A stretch of 64,000 nt of DNA from Trematomus loennbergii (taxonomy: Eukaryota; Chordata; Actinopteri; Perciformes; Nototheniidae): the NCBI GenBank assembly GCA_012861695.1, contig JAAOOA010000026.1:15695937-15759936 (forward strand). The letters are read 5' to 3'. A program made the translations under genes and the position numbers. Shown here piece by piece: positions 49,262-60,929 of this stretch (its first letter is position 1; the number at the start of each line of letters is the position of its first letter). The notes beneath the pieces are model-generated. The model was given only the letters and a program-made list of their open reading frames with translations, had not been told where the DNA came from and made no database searches.

Positions 49262-52175
49262 TCACTGTCCCGGGGCGGACAGACTTTTGTTCATGAACTG
49301 CCTTTTGACAAAGCACACCCACCACTGGAAAAAACAAAAAACTTGTGTTGAGAAAATGTCTAAAGGCACATTTTTTTAAGCAAACAAGGCACCCTGTGAT
49401 CTAATGGTCACAAAGAAACAGGAAACAGATTGTTTTGATTTGAGATGTTGGCCTCACCTTGCTGGGTTTGTCTGTCTGGGGTCAAACACGCGATCACACA
49501 GCCTCAAGCCGGTCTCCTGGCGGAGCTGCTGGAGGTACGCTCTCATGGTCTCTGGAAAAGGTTGCAGAGGTTGTCACCACAGCCACTAACACCCTCCTTT
49601 ACATTTTAACAAACACTTTTGCTAGTGAACATTTGATTTTTACTGCTACATCAGAATTAGGAAGGAGTGGTTTCAAATGACTACTGTGTTTATTTTTGCA
49701 ACCATTTTCTTTTGCCTTCTTCGGTTGTTTGATAGATTGATCACTTGTGGTTGGTGGTTTGCTGTGTATGTACTGACATGCAGTCCGCACGCAACAAATT
49801 AACTATTCTTGTAGGTGAGCTATAGAAATACAAACCATGGGTATTTTGCCTAACTTGACAAGAAAGCTGAAACGATATATTGTGCAGCCTTAGCATAGAT
49901 GTAAAGTCCCTGCCACAACAATTCTTAGATGATTCAATTTCCAGGCGCAATGTTTAAGATTGGGGTTGAGGGTTACCACAAAGGAAATGAAACAGCATTT
50001 CTAATTTCCTTTCAGCTGATGGAATTAAAGGAAATAATGCTAAGGGTATAAGGAAAGTGAAACAGCATTAGTTGATGGTTCTTGATCTTACCGTCCTCTT
50101 GCTTGTTTGCAGGCTTGACATACATAGCATTGAGAGGGAAGCCAGGTTCTCCAGGAATGGGGAAGTTAGTGATGCCCAGAGTGTACATCTCCTTCTCTCC
50201 TGGCTCCTGGAGCTGCACTGTAAAGAGCAAACACAAGCCAATGCAAAGGGTTAGATCACCTGTGTTAGTAACACTATTGAAATAGGCATTCAAGCCACTC
50301 TGATTTACCACAAGTCTTTTCATTGATGCTACTCGTACCACTTTTTTATTAAAATCAGTTGGATTGCAGACATCTTCCTGTGTAAACATGAACAACTTAC
50401 CTTCTGTAGCCTCTTTAGGCATTCAGAAATGTACAGTGTGACATAGATCAGCGTCCTGTCAGCCTCATTCTGAAAAACAAATAAGATAAAATAAGATGGA
50501 CCTTTATTAATCCCCGTGGGGAAATACAGTAGTTTAACAGCAACAGGGTAAGAAGGAAAAACAGGACAGCACAGTTTAGAGATTAATAACATTAAAGATC
50601 AAATCAAAGATAAAAATAAAATGATATACAGGTAAGTAACCTTTAAAATAAGAAATGAATTAAAATGGTCATATACATATTATATATTAAAATCACATTA
50701 CCTGCTGAAATACTTTGAATTAGACTGAAAAAATTATTTTGTCTTAATGTTATTGTAAAGAAATTCCATACAAGTTCCAGTCAGGTCTGCACAGCCAAGG
50801 GTAATGCAGTTTGAACCCAAAGCAAATATGCATTGCTGAGGGGAATGGGGAAAAGCATGCAAGCTGGGGCATGTGGAAGAACTAATTGCAGACCTGCTTT
50901 AGATAGACAGAGAGAGAGAGAGAGATGGGCAAGAGGAAACACATTCAGGAACAAGCACACCAGAGACGTACACACTCCTTTCGCCAACAAAAATTGCCAC
51001 TTATTTTCTTCCTCTTTTGCTTTGAAGAATATATAAAAGGCAGCAGAGTCCTTAGCTTTTATGCAAACAAATGTTCATGAACTTTAAATACTTGCTTACC
51101 TTGATTTCATAGTTCTTAAAGAAAACGTTGGCCTTGAAGTAGTAGATGGCCTCATCAACTATGTCAGTTTCCATGCCTAAAATGGACAAAAAAGTTTCAA
51201 TAACTGAAAGGTTAATTTTAGATGTGTTTTATACAGACTGGATGGAAACCATGCCAAATGACTAAGCAGTTTGAATATAAAATCCATTTCCAGTAACCTT
51301 TAAAGTGGCATACTAATGCACTCATCTAAAAAAATCAAGTAAATCATGGCCACACGAGGACTACCATACAAATATTCTGTTCTGTTGACTATTACCTCTT
51401 CAACTGATCTATAGAATACTAATATATCTGCAAAATCTTTGAGGGTCATCAAGCTCCACAGACAATGAAAAGCTAAAAGACATTAATGAAGAAGTGCAAC
51501 TTAAGGATGCACTCTTCGGGCCATATATGGAAATGAGGGTAATGCATTTATCAGGAACTGAGGAAGGTGTCATAAGGTGACAAAACGTAGCAAAATAGCC
51601 ATTAGAAACGATACATGTTTGTTTATGTAATCATGGGGGACTGGATCCACTTTATAATAATGAAAACGACCGTAAAAACTTACCGTCTCCTTTGGCTGGA
51701 CCCTTGAACTGGGTTTTGATGGGAAGCAAAGCCATATTCCCCACCATCCTGGTGTCAGGGACCATCAGGCTCGAGTGATACGCCTGAAAATAAGAGAAAG
51801 GTGCTGTCACTAATATTTATTTTCCAGGTATATTTTTATCAGAGAGCATCAGTGACATCTCTGCTTCAGACCCATCCGCTCTTACGGCTATACTATCGCG
51901 ACAACTAACGATGTATTTAATAGATACATAAATAATAACAAAGTAAGTTAGGTTAAAACCGTTAAATGCAATAATTCTGACTTGAAGAACATCAATAACA
52001 TAGATAGCAAATGTTAGCTTAGCTAGCCAAATATGCTAACGAGACTCGTCACCATAGCTATCGTTTACTCTGAGGCCCTTGTCATCCAGTGGAGTTTATA
52101 TGCATTCGTTTTGCTCTTAGCCTACAAAATACGCTTTTGCTCGTTAGTTCTCGTGTAGGATTTACTCACCGGCAT
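49262..52175 (-). CDS. arpc3: Actin-related protein 2/3 complex subunit 3 (p21-Arc), 7 exons, apparent 1-base deletion in exon 6
   Basis: This is a subunit of the seven-protein Arp2/3 complex that nucleates branched actin filaments in the cytoplasm. Exons on the minus strand: 52175-52170 (only Met-Pro), 51783-51684, 51176-51100, 50469-50401, 50212-50092, 49551-49458 and 49324-49262 (TGA). Diagnostic segments are [94 protein letters not shown] and a C-terminal [20 protein letters not shown]. Exon 6 is one base short: after VFDP the frame slips near 49480 (run of four G on the plus strand where five are expected), so DKPSK-type sequence is lost unless one base is restored. Exon 5 is taken to begin at the second of two closely spaced AGs. 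It would encode about 175 residues. Intron 4 holds a retroposon tail (50478-50570). Confidence 0.93.
50478..50570 (-). repeat. Retroposon 3' tail in arpc3 intron 4
   Basis: Read inverted, ATTTCCCCACGGGGATTAAT followed by AAAGGTCCATCTTATTTTATC is the typical fish LINE/SINE end ('TTTCCCC..GGGA..AATAAAGG..TATCTTATC'). Confidence 0.65.
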
Positions 52176-52300
52176 TTTGAGTGATAAATATCAGTCCAAC
52201 TGCTCAGCGAAATAAAAAATACTAGCACTGCAGGACCCAGCTTCCGCCTGTCCCACCCTTCAGCTTTACAGGAAGTGGACACGTGTAATGTAGCGTACCG
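52176..52300 (-). promoter_or_regulatory. Probable arpc3 promoter/5'UTR
   Basis: The short GC-richer segment upstream of the arpc3 start holds ETS-like CTTCCG and GGAAGT motifs and a GACACGTGT E-box (52278-52286). There is no TATA box, as expected for a housekeeping gene. Only about 470 bp separate the arpc3 start codon from the gpn3 stop codon. Confidence 0.4.
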
Positions 52301-52301
52301 T

Positions 52302-52318
52302 CCACACGGGGGCGCTAG
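52302..52318 (+). promoter_or_regulatory. Candidate CTCF site
   Basis: CCACACGGGGGCGCTAG closely follows the vertebrate CTCF core consensus (CCASYAGGGGGCRC plus TR). It lies between the arpc3 5' end and the gpn3 3' end, in plus orientation. Confidence 0.35.
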
Positions 52319-52368
52319 CACACCAGGTTCATTACACAGGAAGTCAAGTGGTATATTTTGTGTAATAT

Positions 52369-52374
52369 TTTATT
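52369..52374 (-). terminator. Candidate gpn3 polyadenylation signal
   Basis: AATAAA on the minus strand about 270 bp after the gpn3 stop codon. The region is AT-rich, so a chance match is possible. Confidence 0.35.
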
Positions 52375-52643
52375 TAAAAAATATAGCATTTATAAATGTA
52401 TTTAACAAAAACTTTTTTAAATAAAACGTTGTCTTGAAATAATGACACAAAAAAACTTCGGAACATAATATGAAGGTATTGATGATCTTGTGAGTCAGTT
52501 TTTCTGCCCATATCCTTTTTCTTATTTTGCTTGCAGTCATTATCATCTGGAATTGATATTGTGATTCCTGGTTCGTCTTCAGCCTCAAATGTTGTGTTCA
52601 ACTCTAGTCTCTTTTTCCATGATTCTTGGTTTTGTACTAATCC

Positions 52644-55024
52644 TCAGGTGTCCCCTTTGCCTTGAAAAATCTCATCATAATTTAGGTCAGCCGACTCGTC
52701 ATCAACCTCCTGTAGGTAAAAGGAAAGAATGGGAAAACAACAAAGGGAATCATTTAGTATATTAAAATATTAAGTATTGTAGTTTAAATCATATTGTTAA
52801 ATTATGTTTGATATAGTTGTTTTGCTTGTTTCGTCACCTTGGGCTCCTTGAACTCCAGGTCCTCTCCATACTGTATTGAGAAGTCAATGCTTTGCAGTAC
52901 CATGTTCATACCCTCCTCATCTGTGCGGTCAAAAGGCATGAATCTCACCATGCTATAATCATCAATCTGGACACACAGACAAAGAGAATGTCAAATTTAA
53001 AAAAAACGAAATTATAATCAAATGTTGTATCATATTCAAAGTATAGTTCAGTGATTTGAAGTGGAGTTGTATGAAGTACTGTACTGTAGTCAGTGTGTTA
53101 CCTAGTTTTTAGAAAAAGACAGGAGTAATGGCATACAAGTACAACATGTGGTTCTGTGGATGGGGTTAGCAGCAACATGTATTTTAGCCACTGAAAAAAG
53201 GTCATAATCAGATTAAAAGTAATGCCATCTTTGGAAAATGTTCACTGCCATCGGACGGGGAGCCGATATCAATGCTTACGACAAAAACAGTCATTTTACC
53301 TAAAAAAAAACATGGTAGCTGCTGCTCTATCGCTTCGTCAATTGGTGTTAATGTATGACTTCTGTATTAAGGTTTAGTCATGCTGACCAATATATACTGT
53401 AGGTCATACACCAACTATGGTAAAGTACCTCACACAACTCCTTTTTATCCAAACTTTAAGGATGTCACTTACCAGACCACAAATGGCTTTGGTCAATTTT
53501 TTGAACTTTTTGCTCCTGATGTTATCTGAGGTATCTTCCATCATTGAGTACATGTCTGGGTCCAGGTACCTAGTGAAAAAGAAAGGGATACATAACTACA
53601 GGTGCTTCCAGATGAAAACACCAGACTTTTGTACTGCACCCGGTGTGAGACTTACTTTTCAATCTCCTTCTTGGCCTTGGGACTGAGCAGGTCCATTTTT
53701 GTCATGATGTTTATTTGAGGGATCTCTAACACCACCATGGCACTCAGGGCAGCCATGACTCCTGAGATGAACTGCAGTTAGAGAAGAGGGAAGATGTGAG
53801 ACCTCATGGTTGCTGTTATAATTACATCAAGTGTACTTTAGTTCAGAACTGGCAAGGTCACCTGTCACCTTAAAAGTCTCCACCATGAACTGGGAGTCTA
53901 CCAGGAAGACCCCACACCCGGAACTCCCACTGCTGGAGCTGCTCCACAAGCTGCTTCATTACAGGGAGGTGTGTGTACAGTTCAATCTGACCTGCAAAAA
54001 AAAAAAGAAGAAACTGTGCTCAAGCTGTAAAAACATGGCTCCAGAACTAGGAGAATATAGTGCTTTCCGTGCCAAGGTGTTTACCTGGGCAGTCGAACAG
54101 TATGTAGTCATCCTCTACGTGACCCAGGCTTTCCCCCAGCCAGTCAAAGTTGTTGGCGAAGTACTCCATGCAGAATACCAGGCCTCCATTGGGGCCAAAT
54201 CTGAGAGAGGGGTCCTCCATCACGTCATCCACCTGGATGAGCTCTCGGATGTCTGCAGACACAGAAACAATGAGGGTGCCGTACACAATAACACTAACCG
54301 TAAGTATACAACATGTGACAAAAAGTATTAAATGATATGAGTATTAAGTGATTCACAATATTTATGTATATACGGTATACTAAAGTCAATTAAATGAGCC
54401 TGTGTTGGAACCATACCCAGTTTATTGTTTTGTTATGCTTTTTATTGATAGGATTACTGTGCGCATTGATGTGATCACATTGTACTGTATCCTTGTTTAG
54501 TGTGTTGCTGTACAGTATGTGAACCAAGTCAACTATATATCTGTTATTAGAAAACAACTTCTTAAATCATAGCTTAAACCCATTAAATGCATGTAATAAC
54601 ATAACTCTTTAATCTCTACTTACTTTTTTGTAACCCTGTTGTGGGTTGTATAAGGCTACTTTATATAAGTACATGTAATGATTTTGTAACCTAAACATGA
54701 TGTATTCACCTGCCATGACAGGGTAGTCAAAGTGCTCAGCTGCTGGGTCCAGGTTGACCACCTGAGCTGAGCGGTTCATGGACCCTAGATGCTGCAGCAT
54801 GGTGGAGCAGTAGGTACTCTGAAATGTAACACACAATTCCAACAATAAACAGATACAAATAAACGATATGACTTCAACTTCATGTATGTGTATGACTAGA
54901 CAATCTCATGCCTTAGCATAGCGCTTTAGCCGAATAGCATAACAAGGCATCTCAACACGTGTAACTGAGTAACTTACCTTCCCGCTTCCGCGGGGCCAAT
55001 CACGAGCTGTGCAAAACGAGGCAT
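52644..55024 (-). CDS. gpn3: GPN-loop GTPase 3, 8 exons, two apparent small deletions
   Basis: GPN GTPases work with GPN1 in assembly and nuclear import of RNA polymerase II. Exons on the minus strand: 55024-54978, 54818-54710, 54252-54085, 53991-53869, 53771-53656, 53569-53473, 52966-52838 and 52709-52644 (TGA). About 285 residues are expected, matching the family. Visible motifs are the start [12 protein letters not shown] before the P-loop, [38 protein letters not shown] with the signature Gly-Pro-Asn at about 72-74, [10 protein letters not shown] (G3), and TKMD (G4) in exon 5. The acidic tail is [20 protein letters not shown]. Exon 1 lacks one G inside the P-loop codons (near 54990), and exon 4 lacks two bases of a TG run (near 53910). 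Restoring both returns every exon junction to phase, so they look like sequence errors. Confidence 0.95.
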
Positions 55025-55527
55025 TTTGCCTCAGTGTGTTGTGAAAACGTTAAATCCCTTTAATCGTTAGCTGTAGATAGCTATAGTTTTTTTGGATTAA
55101 TTACTGATTCCTTACTATTTCTTCTTCTTGTTTTAGGGTCAGTCAAACCGGCTGTGAGCTGGTTATACTGGTCACTGCTGCCCCCTACTGGTGAGAGTGT
55201 GAAATAAAAATGAATTGGACAAAAGATAGATGGATGAATGTAGAACATGGTTTAACATATTTAACTTGTGTATGCAAATGAGCTCAATATTTTTGTATAT
55301 AAGCTGTAATATTAAAATGAATGCTCTTTTCAAGAAATGATATTGAATTGCTTCTCCAATAGAAACAAGTGACTAACCACCTGCTGACCCGTGGAGGGCG
55401 TTGGTTGCTAGAAACGTTGACAGCAGGTAATCCCAGAAGAAGAAGACGCAACTACCTGAAACAACATGCAAAACTGATTAAATCTGTCACCTATTGAAAG
55501 AGATTGTCTCAAGATTTAGGACCTTGA
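55025..55527. promoter_or_regulatory. Shared divergent promoter region, gpn3 (-) and rnf170 (+)
   Basis: About 500 bp separate the gpn3 start codon (55024) from the first AUG of the rnf170 transcript (55528). There is no TATA box for either gene. It contains a CTCF-like site (55178-55193). Head-to-head housekeeping genes at this spacing commonly share a bidirectional promoter; transcription starts cannot be read from the sequence. Confidence 0.5.
55178..55193 (-). promoter_or_regulatory. Candidate CTCF site
   Basis: CTGCCCCCTACTGGTG; its complement CACCAGTAGGGGGCAG fits the CTCF core consensus very well. It lies in minus orientation between the divergent genes. The same motif also occurs in some fish repeats, so binding is not assured. 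Confidence 0.45.
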
Positions 55528-56308
55528 ATGGACTGGACAAGTCTAGCCAAGAAAAAGCTGGATTTCTTGTTGGTATGTCATCGTCATGCGCCCTGTTGCA
55601 TTGCAACGCATTGTAATGTAGTTGTTAGGCTACGTGTGCTGTACTGGATTGTGCTCTTGTGCCACACTCTTGGATAACCAAGTAAAAGGATAGCTATGTT
55701 TATGATTTAGCTACGAGCTATTATGGCCAGGTTAAGCTCGGATTTAGAAGACTCGGCCATTGGTCTATTATCAGTATGTAATAACGCTACCGTTAAGTTA
55801 GCTACTTTCCTATAGCGGATGTGCTAACATTAGCGAAACGACAACCATTGCCATCAACGTCAGCAGTATTCATAAATATACTTACAACGTATTATTAGCG
55901 AGTCAATGCTACTCTGCGAGCTAACGCTAAACTAAGCTAGCTGTGTGGAATTTTGAGTTTATGGCAGACAGTGCTAGCTGATAATGTAAGCAAGATAAAC
56001 AGCAACGACTTCCTTATATTGTGTGATCTTGGATTTTAGTGGTACTGGACATTTCACTAAAGGTAATTTATTGAAATGTATGATAGCTAGTTTGTAAGAT
56101 GAGCTAACGTTAAGCAGCCTGCAAGACCCACTCCTTTTGTAGCTAGTTAACTTGTGTTGAAAGTACGTTATACTTCTAATGTTGCAAATACTAATAATGC
56201 AACTGGTTTTCATACCGTAGAAACACTGTCTAAGGAAATGCTAACCACTTTTTGTATCCATTTGGTTTAGTGTTGTAGGCTATGAGTGTGGGTGATGGAG
56301 GACAATGA
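55528..56308 (+). promoter_or_regulatory. Upstream open reading frames in the rnf170 5'UTR
   Basis: Two short AUG-initiated frames precede the main start. One starts at 55528 in exon 1 ([15 protein letters not shown]), continues across the splice junction at 56271 and stops after about 20 codons. The second (56282-56308, 8 codons) overlaps the main start codon at 56295 in another frame. Such frames usually lower or condition translation of the main product; whether either is translated is unknown. Confidence 0.4.
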
Positions 56309-58689
56309 ATGTGGGGACTTGGACTACCTGGTCCATGATGAGGACACCTTCATTGAGGGTATCAGCAACCAGGTCTTATTTGTTGTGGTACTCACGATCA
56401 CCTTCCTTGCAGGCCTGCTCACTCTGCTCTGCAGGTAAATTAATATACAAATTGGCCATGATGTTTATGTAAAGTAGGATATAAATGTGGTGTTTTGCAT
56501 TAGCCTTCCAAATAAATTATCTAAAAGAAATGTCCTTGTTTGTTTGCCTTGCTTTCTGTGCTTTTACACTCATTATCTTCAGCTGGGGACTAATACAAAG
56601 ACACTTTTCTAACCTTTGGCCTTCTTGCAGACAAGAGGAGCAGAACATTCATCCTGAGAATCAAGAGCATGTGCGAGCAGTGAGACAGCAGCTCCAAACA
56701 GAGCAGGTACGTCAGAAAATACAGCTCTAGCCTTTCTGCCAAAATACAGTTGACAAAGAAAGTCTAGAAACAACGACAAGACATGAAATGCACTTTTTAT
56801 TTACCATTAATCGTACATGTTTCAAAGAAATTTGACCACAATTAATATATTTTGCAGGTAGGAAATAGGGTCATAAACAGACTGTATATAGAGATCATAA
56901 ACTGCATGGTTTTGCAGGATTGTAAGCTGCTTTTATCTCAGTTAAAAATGTCTGTTTTTCAAAAGTAGATTCATTTTAAAATGGTCTGTTCTACCATTTG
57001 TCACATTTTAAACTTTCATATGTTTTTACTAAACTTAAATGTGTTTGCTTTTTCTGTCAGGATGAAAATTCACAGTCGGAGGCGAGGCAACAGTATTACA
57101 CAGACATGTCTTGTCCTGTGTGTTTACAGCAGGCTGTACTGCCTGTAGAAACCAACTGCGGACACCTTTTCTGTGGTAAGACTTTAGTACTGATAATAGT
57201 ATTATGAACTCAGCAAAACCAAGATGTTACATTATGAAACGAAGAAGAACAAGTGATGCAAATCAGTAATTGTCACGACTTAATTATATTTTCTTAGCTC
57301 AGAAGTAGACATTTCAAAACGATGAAAGCATAATTGAGAAATATATGCTTTAAAATAGATGTGACCTATTTTATTAGTATGTATGCAGTGTGATCATGTT
57401 GTCAAAGTGTTGTCTTTTCCCTCTTGCAGGCTCCTGCATTATAGCCTACTGGAGGTATGGCACATGGCTGGGTGCTATTCACTGTCCCATCTGCAGACAA
57501 ATGGTGAGACTTGTAATACATTCTGGATGTTTAACTTTTAACCTCAGCTTTTTATATGCCCATGTTTTAACTGCCAGACATACAGGTAGCTGTAAGGATT
57601 GCTTGCGCCTATTATGATACATGCTAAATGATCATCTATCTGGACTCATGTTTGTTGCTTAATCTGAAATACTTTACATTTTCAGTACAATTGTTTTCTG
57701 TTGGTTATTTTCACAATTACGGGTACACTGAGTTATTCTTTCTAATTGTTCAAATAGTTTCTAATTGTTTAAATCGTTTTATCAATGTAGGTGTGCACCA
57801 CACATTTCCTCTTTTGGCATCGATATTTGTATGTTAAACATTTCCTCTTTCCTAGGTAACGCTGCTTTTTCCACTATTTCATGAGAACGCCGCTCCTCAG
57901 AGGGTCCAGGATGGCGAGGCAGAACCTCAGCTGATATTAAGAGACCTTAACGATTACAACCGCAGGTTCTCAGGCCAGCCAAGATCTGTGAGTATACAGC
58001 CAGATACATATTTAGGCTGCAGTAGTTACTGGTTAGTTAAGCATGCGTATTGTAAGTCGCTTTGAACCAAAGGCGTCAGCTAAATGTAAAGTAATGCTTG
58101 ATAGCCAACAGTTCTTGAAATAGTAAAGTTCAAGATGCTAGTGCTGTTTTGAATTGTATTAATATTTCAAAAGCAGTCACTATTCTTCTCAATATTAAAA
58201 AAACAACAACACATTTCTTATAAATTCCCTGCACACCATGGGTTTGCTGGTAAAAGATACACATGTGCAAATGAGATACTGAGCAGTATAGTCCAGGGAG
58301 CATATTTAGAACTCCTTTCAATATTTTCTCTCCTCTTTTCTTCTCAGTACATGGACAGGCTGCGCGATGTGCCCACCCTGCTCCGCCACGCATTTAGGGA
58401 GATGTTCTCTATGGGTGGCCTCTTCTGGATGTTTAGGATACGAATTATTCTCTGCCTAGTGGGAGCGCTCACCTACCTGGCATCGCCGCTCGACATCATC
58501 CCAGAGGCGCTTTTCGGTCTGCTGGGATTCATGGACGACTTCTTTGTGATCCTACTTCTCTTTGTGTATATCCATCATGTACAGGGAGGTGGTTACACAG
58601 AGACTGTATGGCTAGGTGCTCAAAAGACGCCTGTGCTTGGTGCGGGAAGAGCGAACGCAGCATCTACGGGACATGTATTGACTGAATAA
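55528..58689 (+). CDS. rnf170: RING finger protein 170 (ER-membrane E3 ubiquitin ligase), shifted C-terminus
   Basis: RNF170 is an ER-membrane ubiquitin ligase known for targeting activated IP3 receptors. A non-coding first exon ends at 55572 (donor TTG|GTATGT). Coding exons: 56295-56434, 56631-56706, 57061-57175, 57430-57503, 57856-57987 and 58348 onward. Coding starts at ATG 56295. One membrane segment ([20 protein letters not shown]) precedes NIHPENQE. The RING domain has C90, C93, C105, H107, C110, C113, C129 and C132. The C-terminal part ([31 protein letters not shown], then two hydrophobic segments of the DUF1232 type) is intact up to LLLFVYI. There a two-base (TA) shortfall near 58569 throws the frame: the conserved ending [14 protein letters not shown] and its TAG (58613-58615) sit in the neighbouring frame, while the open frame runs to a TAA at 58687. 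Expected length is about 268 residues. Confidence 0.95.
58048..58100 (+). repeat. Retroposon tail fragment in rnf170 intron
   Basis: ATTGTAAGTCGCTTTGAACC followed by AAAGGCGTCAGCTAAATGTA is the same 3' tail ('GTAAGTCGCTTTGGATAAAAG') carried by the SINE at 34103-34359. Confidence 0.7.
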
Positions 58690-58699
58690 AAGGAGAGCT

Positions 58700-60740
58700 G
58701 TTCAAAAAGAAATGCTGGGTCTTTGAGGTTTGCTTTGAAGCCTGGGATGTGACTTCCTAACTGGAGAGGGGTTGACAAACAAGGAACTCTGGATATTGGC
58801 TCTGTATATATAATTCTACAGTATGGTTGATAGATCTAATGACATCAAGGCGAAAAAACATCAATTAAAGGGAATGAATGAAGGCATTACAACAAGTTGT
58901 TTCAGATAATTGTACATTGTAATTATGGAAACAATTGTGTAACATAATGTGATCTTTAATTTGCTGTATTAATGGCAGTGTCTTGATTATATTGCATTTA
59001 AAGTTGGTTGTCAGCGTCCAGAAGGTCGTCTGTGAGCAGAATTAGTGTTTTTAAACCATACTGTGGCTATTACAGGCTACTCTGTCAATGAAACTGTTCA
59101 TGCACTTAATTAAGTAATCTGTGACTACTATGCATATTCATTCGATTAACAGATTTACATGCGTGTGTGAAAATCACTGGATCATGTTTCTTCCAACTGT
59201 TTACATTTATTGATGAAAATGGAACCTGAATCTGAGCCAACTGACCCATGCATAGGACAACTTCAATTTTTCCAAAAGAATCAAAGAGAAATTAAAGGTC
59301 ATTGAATGTAATCTCATGGATGTATATGAATGTTGACTTCCCTTGACACTTGGAGATAATATTGAGTTTGGACGTTTGTCTTCTGTACAGGATCCTAATC
59401 CGGCTCAGAGTGAGTGAACAAAGCTTCTCAAATAACACAATTAATGTTTGCTTACCCGTTGGTAAATTAAAAAATCAATATTTAAAAATGAAATTGACAT
59501 GTGTACACTATTGATTCAATTCAAATTATTGTGAGTATCTTGCACTGTGTTTTTAAGGGAAGTATCATTTAATCCTTGACTATATGGGTGGGATGGATTT
59601 ATGTTGATTCCCAGTAAAGATGCATTACTGGTTATCAACATTTTTGACATTTGAGGATAGGCCAAAGATTATTTGCCATGCATGCAGAAAAATTAATAGT
59701 ACATAATGTCTTGCATTTGTAGACATTTTTTTTATTTTCTGCTTCTTTTCTTAAGTTAGTGTGCTGCATTTACTTTCTTAGGGTATACTTTCTGAGCAAG
59801 CACTGGCCTTCATGTTCAAGAATAGTAGAAGAAGATTCGGATGAGGACGGCTCATATCACGGATCAACAGTTGACAGTATGATCCAACAGCAAACAAAGC
59901 CATGAGTTCCCTCTTGGAATGCCACGTTGTAAGGTGTGGCACAAGCCAAGCTGTGTCATTCCTTTTCACTGTCCTTGCTGATTAGTGTCTCCTCCAGTTT
60001 GTCTCTGGGGTGTTTGAGCAACCTCCACCCTTTTGTCTATGTCAAAATAACGCATGACAGCAGCGTGTGTTGTGAATGTTCACAAGCTGAGAACCAGTTA
60101 GGTGAGTCTTACCATGGTGGGAACACATAGCACACTGCTTCAAGAGTTGGTGCTTTGGTGTAATCTGCATCACAATTTCCCAAATTATATTTCTACAATT
60201 TCTTAAACATGACCCTAGTGACCTCTGACATATTCCAAGTAGGCTACACAAGAAAATAGATGTTGTATATGATGTCAGGATTAGACTTCTCATCTCATTT
60301 AAATTGACACTTTACACAAAGATTATCTATGTCGGTACACTAATCAAGGATTAGTCAAGGATCAAGGATTTGTTTCCACAAATATTAAAAGTATCTTTTA
60401 ACAGAAGAATCCTAACATGTTTAAATGTTGTTTGTGCCCACATAGCCCTTGCTAATGCCTTTTTTCTCTGCTTGTGCTGAGGGTCTTGGTCCCCATAAAT
60501 TGTCCTAATGGCAATTTCTTTGTGTTTGTTTATATTTGCAAAAGTGAAGCACAATAAACTGAAATCGTTACTGAAGTGGGCCCAAGGCATTTGTATCCAA
60601 AATTGAGACTTAGATTATGAAGGCTTCTTTTTGCTCTGTGGATGTATATGTCATATCATATTTTTTTGTATACCTACTTCACATTGTATGTGTCTTTCGC
60701 GTAAATGTTCATATGATGGAGTTTTTCTGTTGAGTTGTCC
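58700..60740. other. rnf170 3'UTR and intergenic DNA
   Basis: An AATAAA at 58684-58689 is close to the rnf170 stop codon and may serve as its polyadenylation signal; AT-rich sequence follows. No exon or repeat family recognised up to the hook3 promoter. A small local duplication, TCAAGGATTAGTCAAGGATC then AAGGATTTG, is at 60343-60371. Confidence 0.45.
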
Positions 60741-60929
60741 TTTATTAGCACTCCAGACTCCGCCCACCCAGCCCTCTGGCAGACGCCGGAGAGGCGAAGC
60801 AGCGCACCAGACTATTGGCCGACGGTTTGAGAGACAGCCGAATGCGAGAGAGACCTCGGGAGTACATGAAGCCGACTGTTTAACTTCAGGCTCTGTTTAC
60901 CACACAAAGTCGGTTCACGTTAGGTAACC
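60741..60929 (+). promoter_or_regulatory. hook3 promoter and 5'UTR
   Basis: A GC-rich stretch with a GC-box-like CTCCGCCCACCCAG (60758-60771) and many CpGs rises abruptly from AT-rich surroundings just before the start codon, which suggests a CpG-type promoter. The transcription start is not determinable. Confidence 0.5.

Noticed and set aside
53831..54331. 166-codon plus-strand frame
   Set aside because: Antisense shadow of gpn3 exons 3 and 4.
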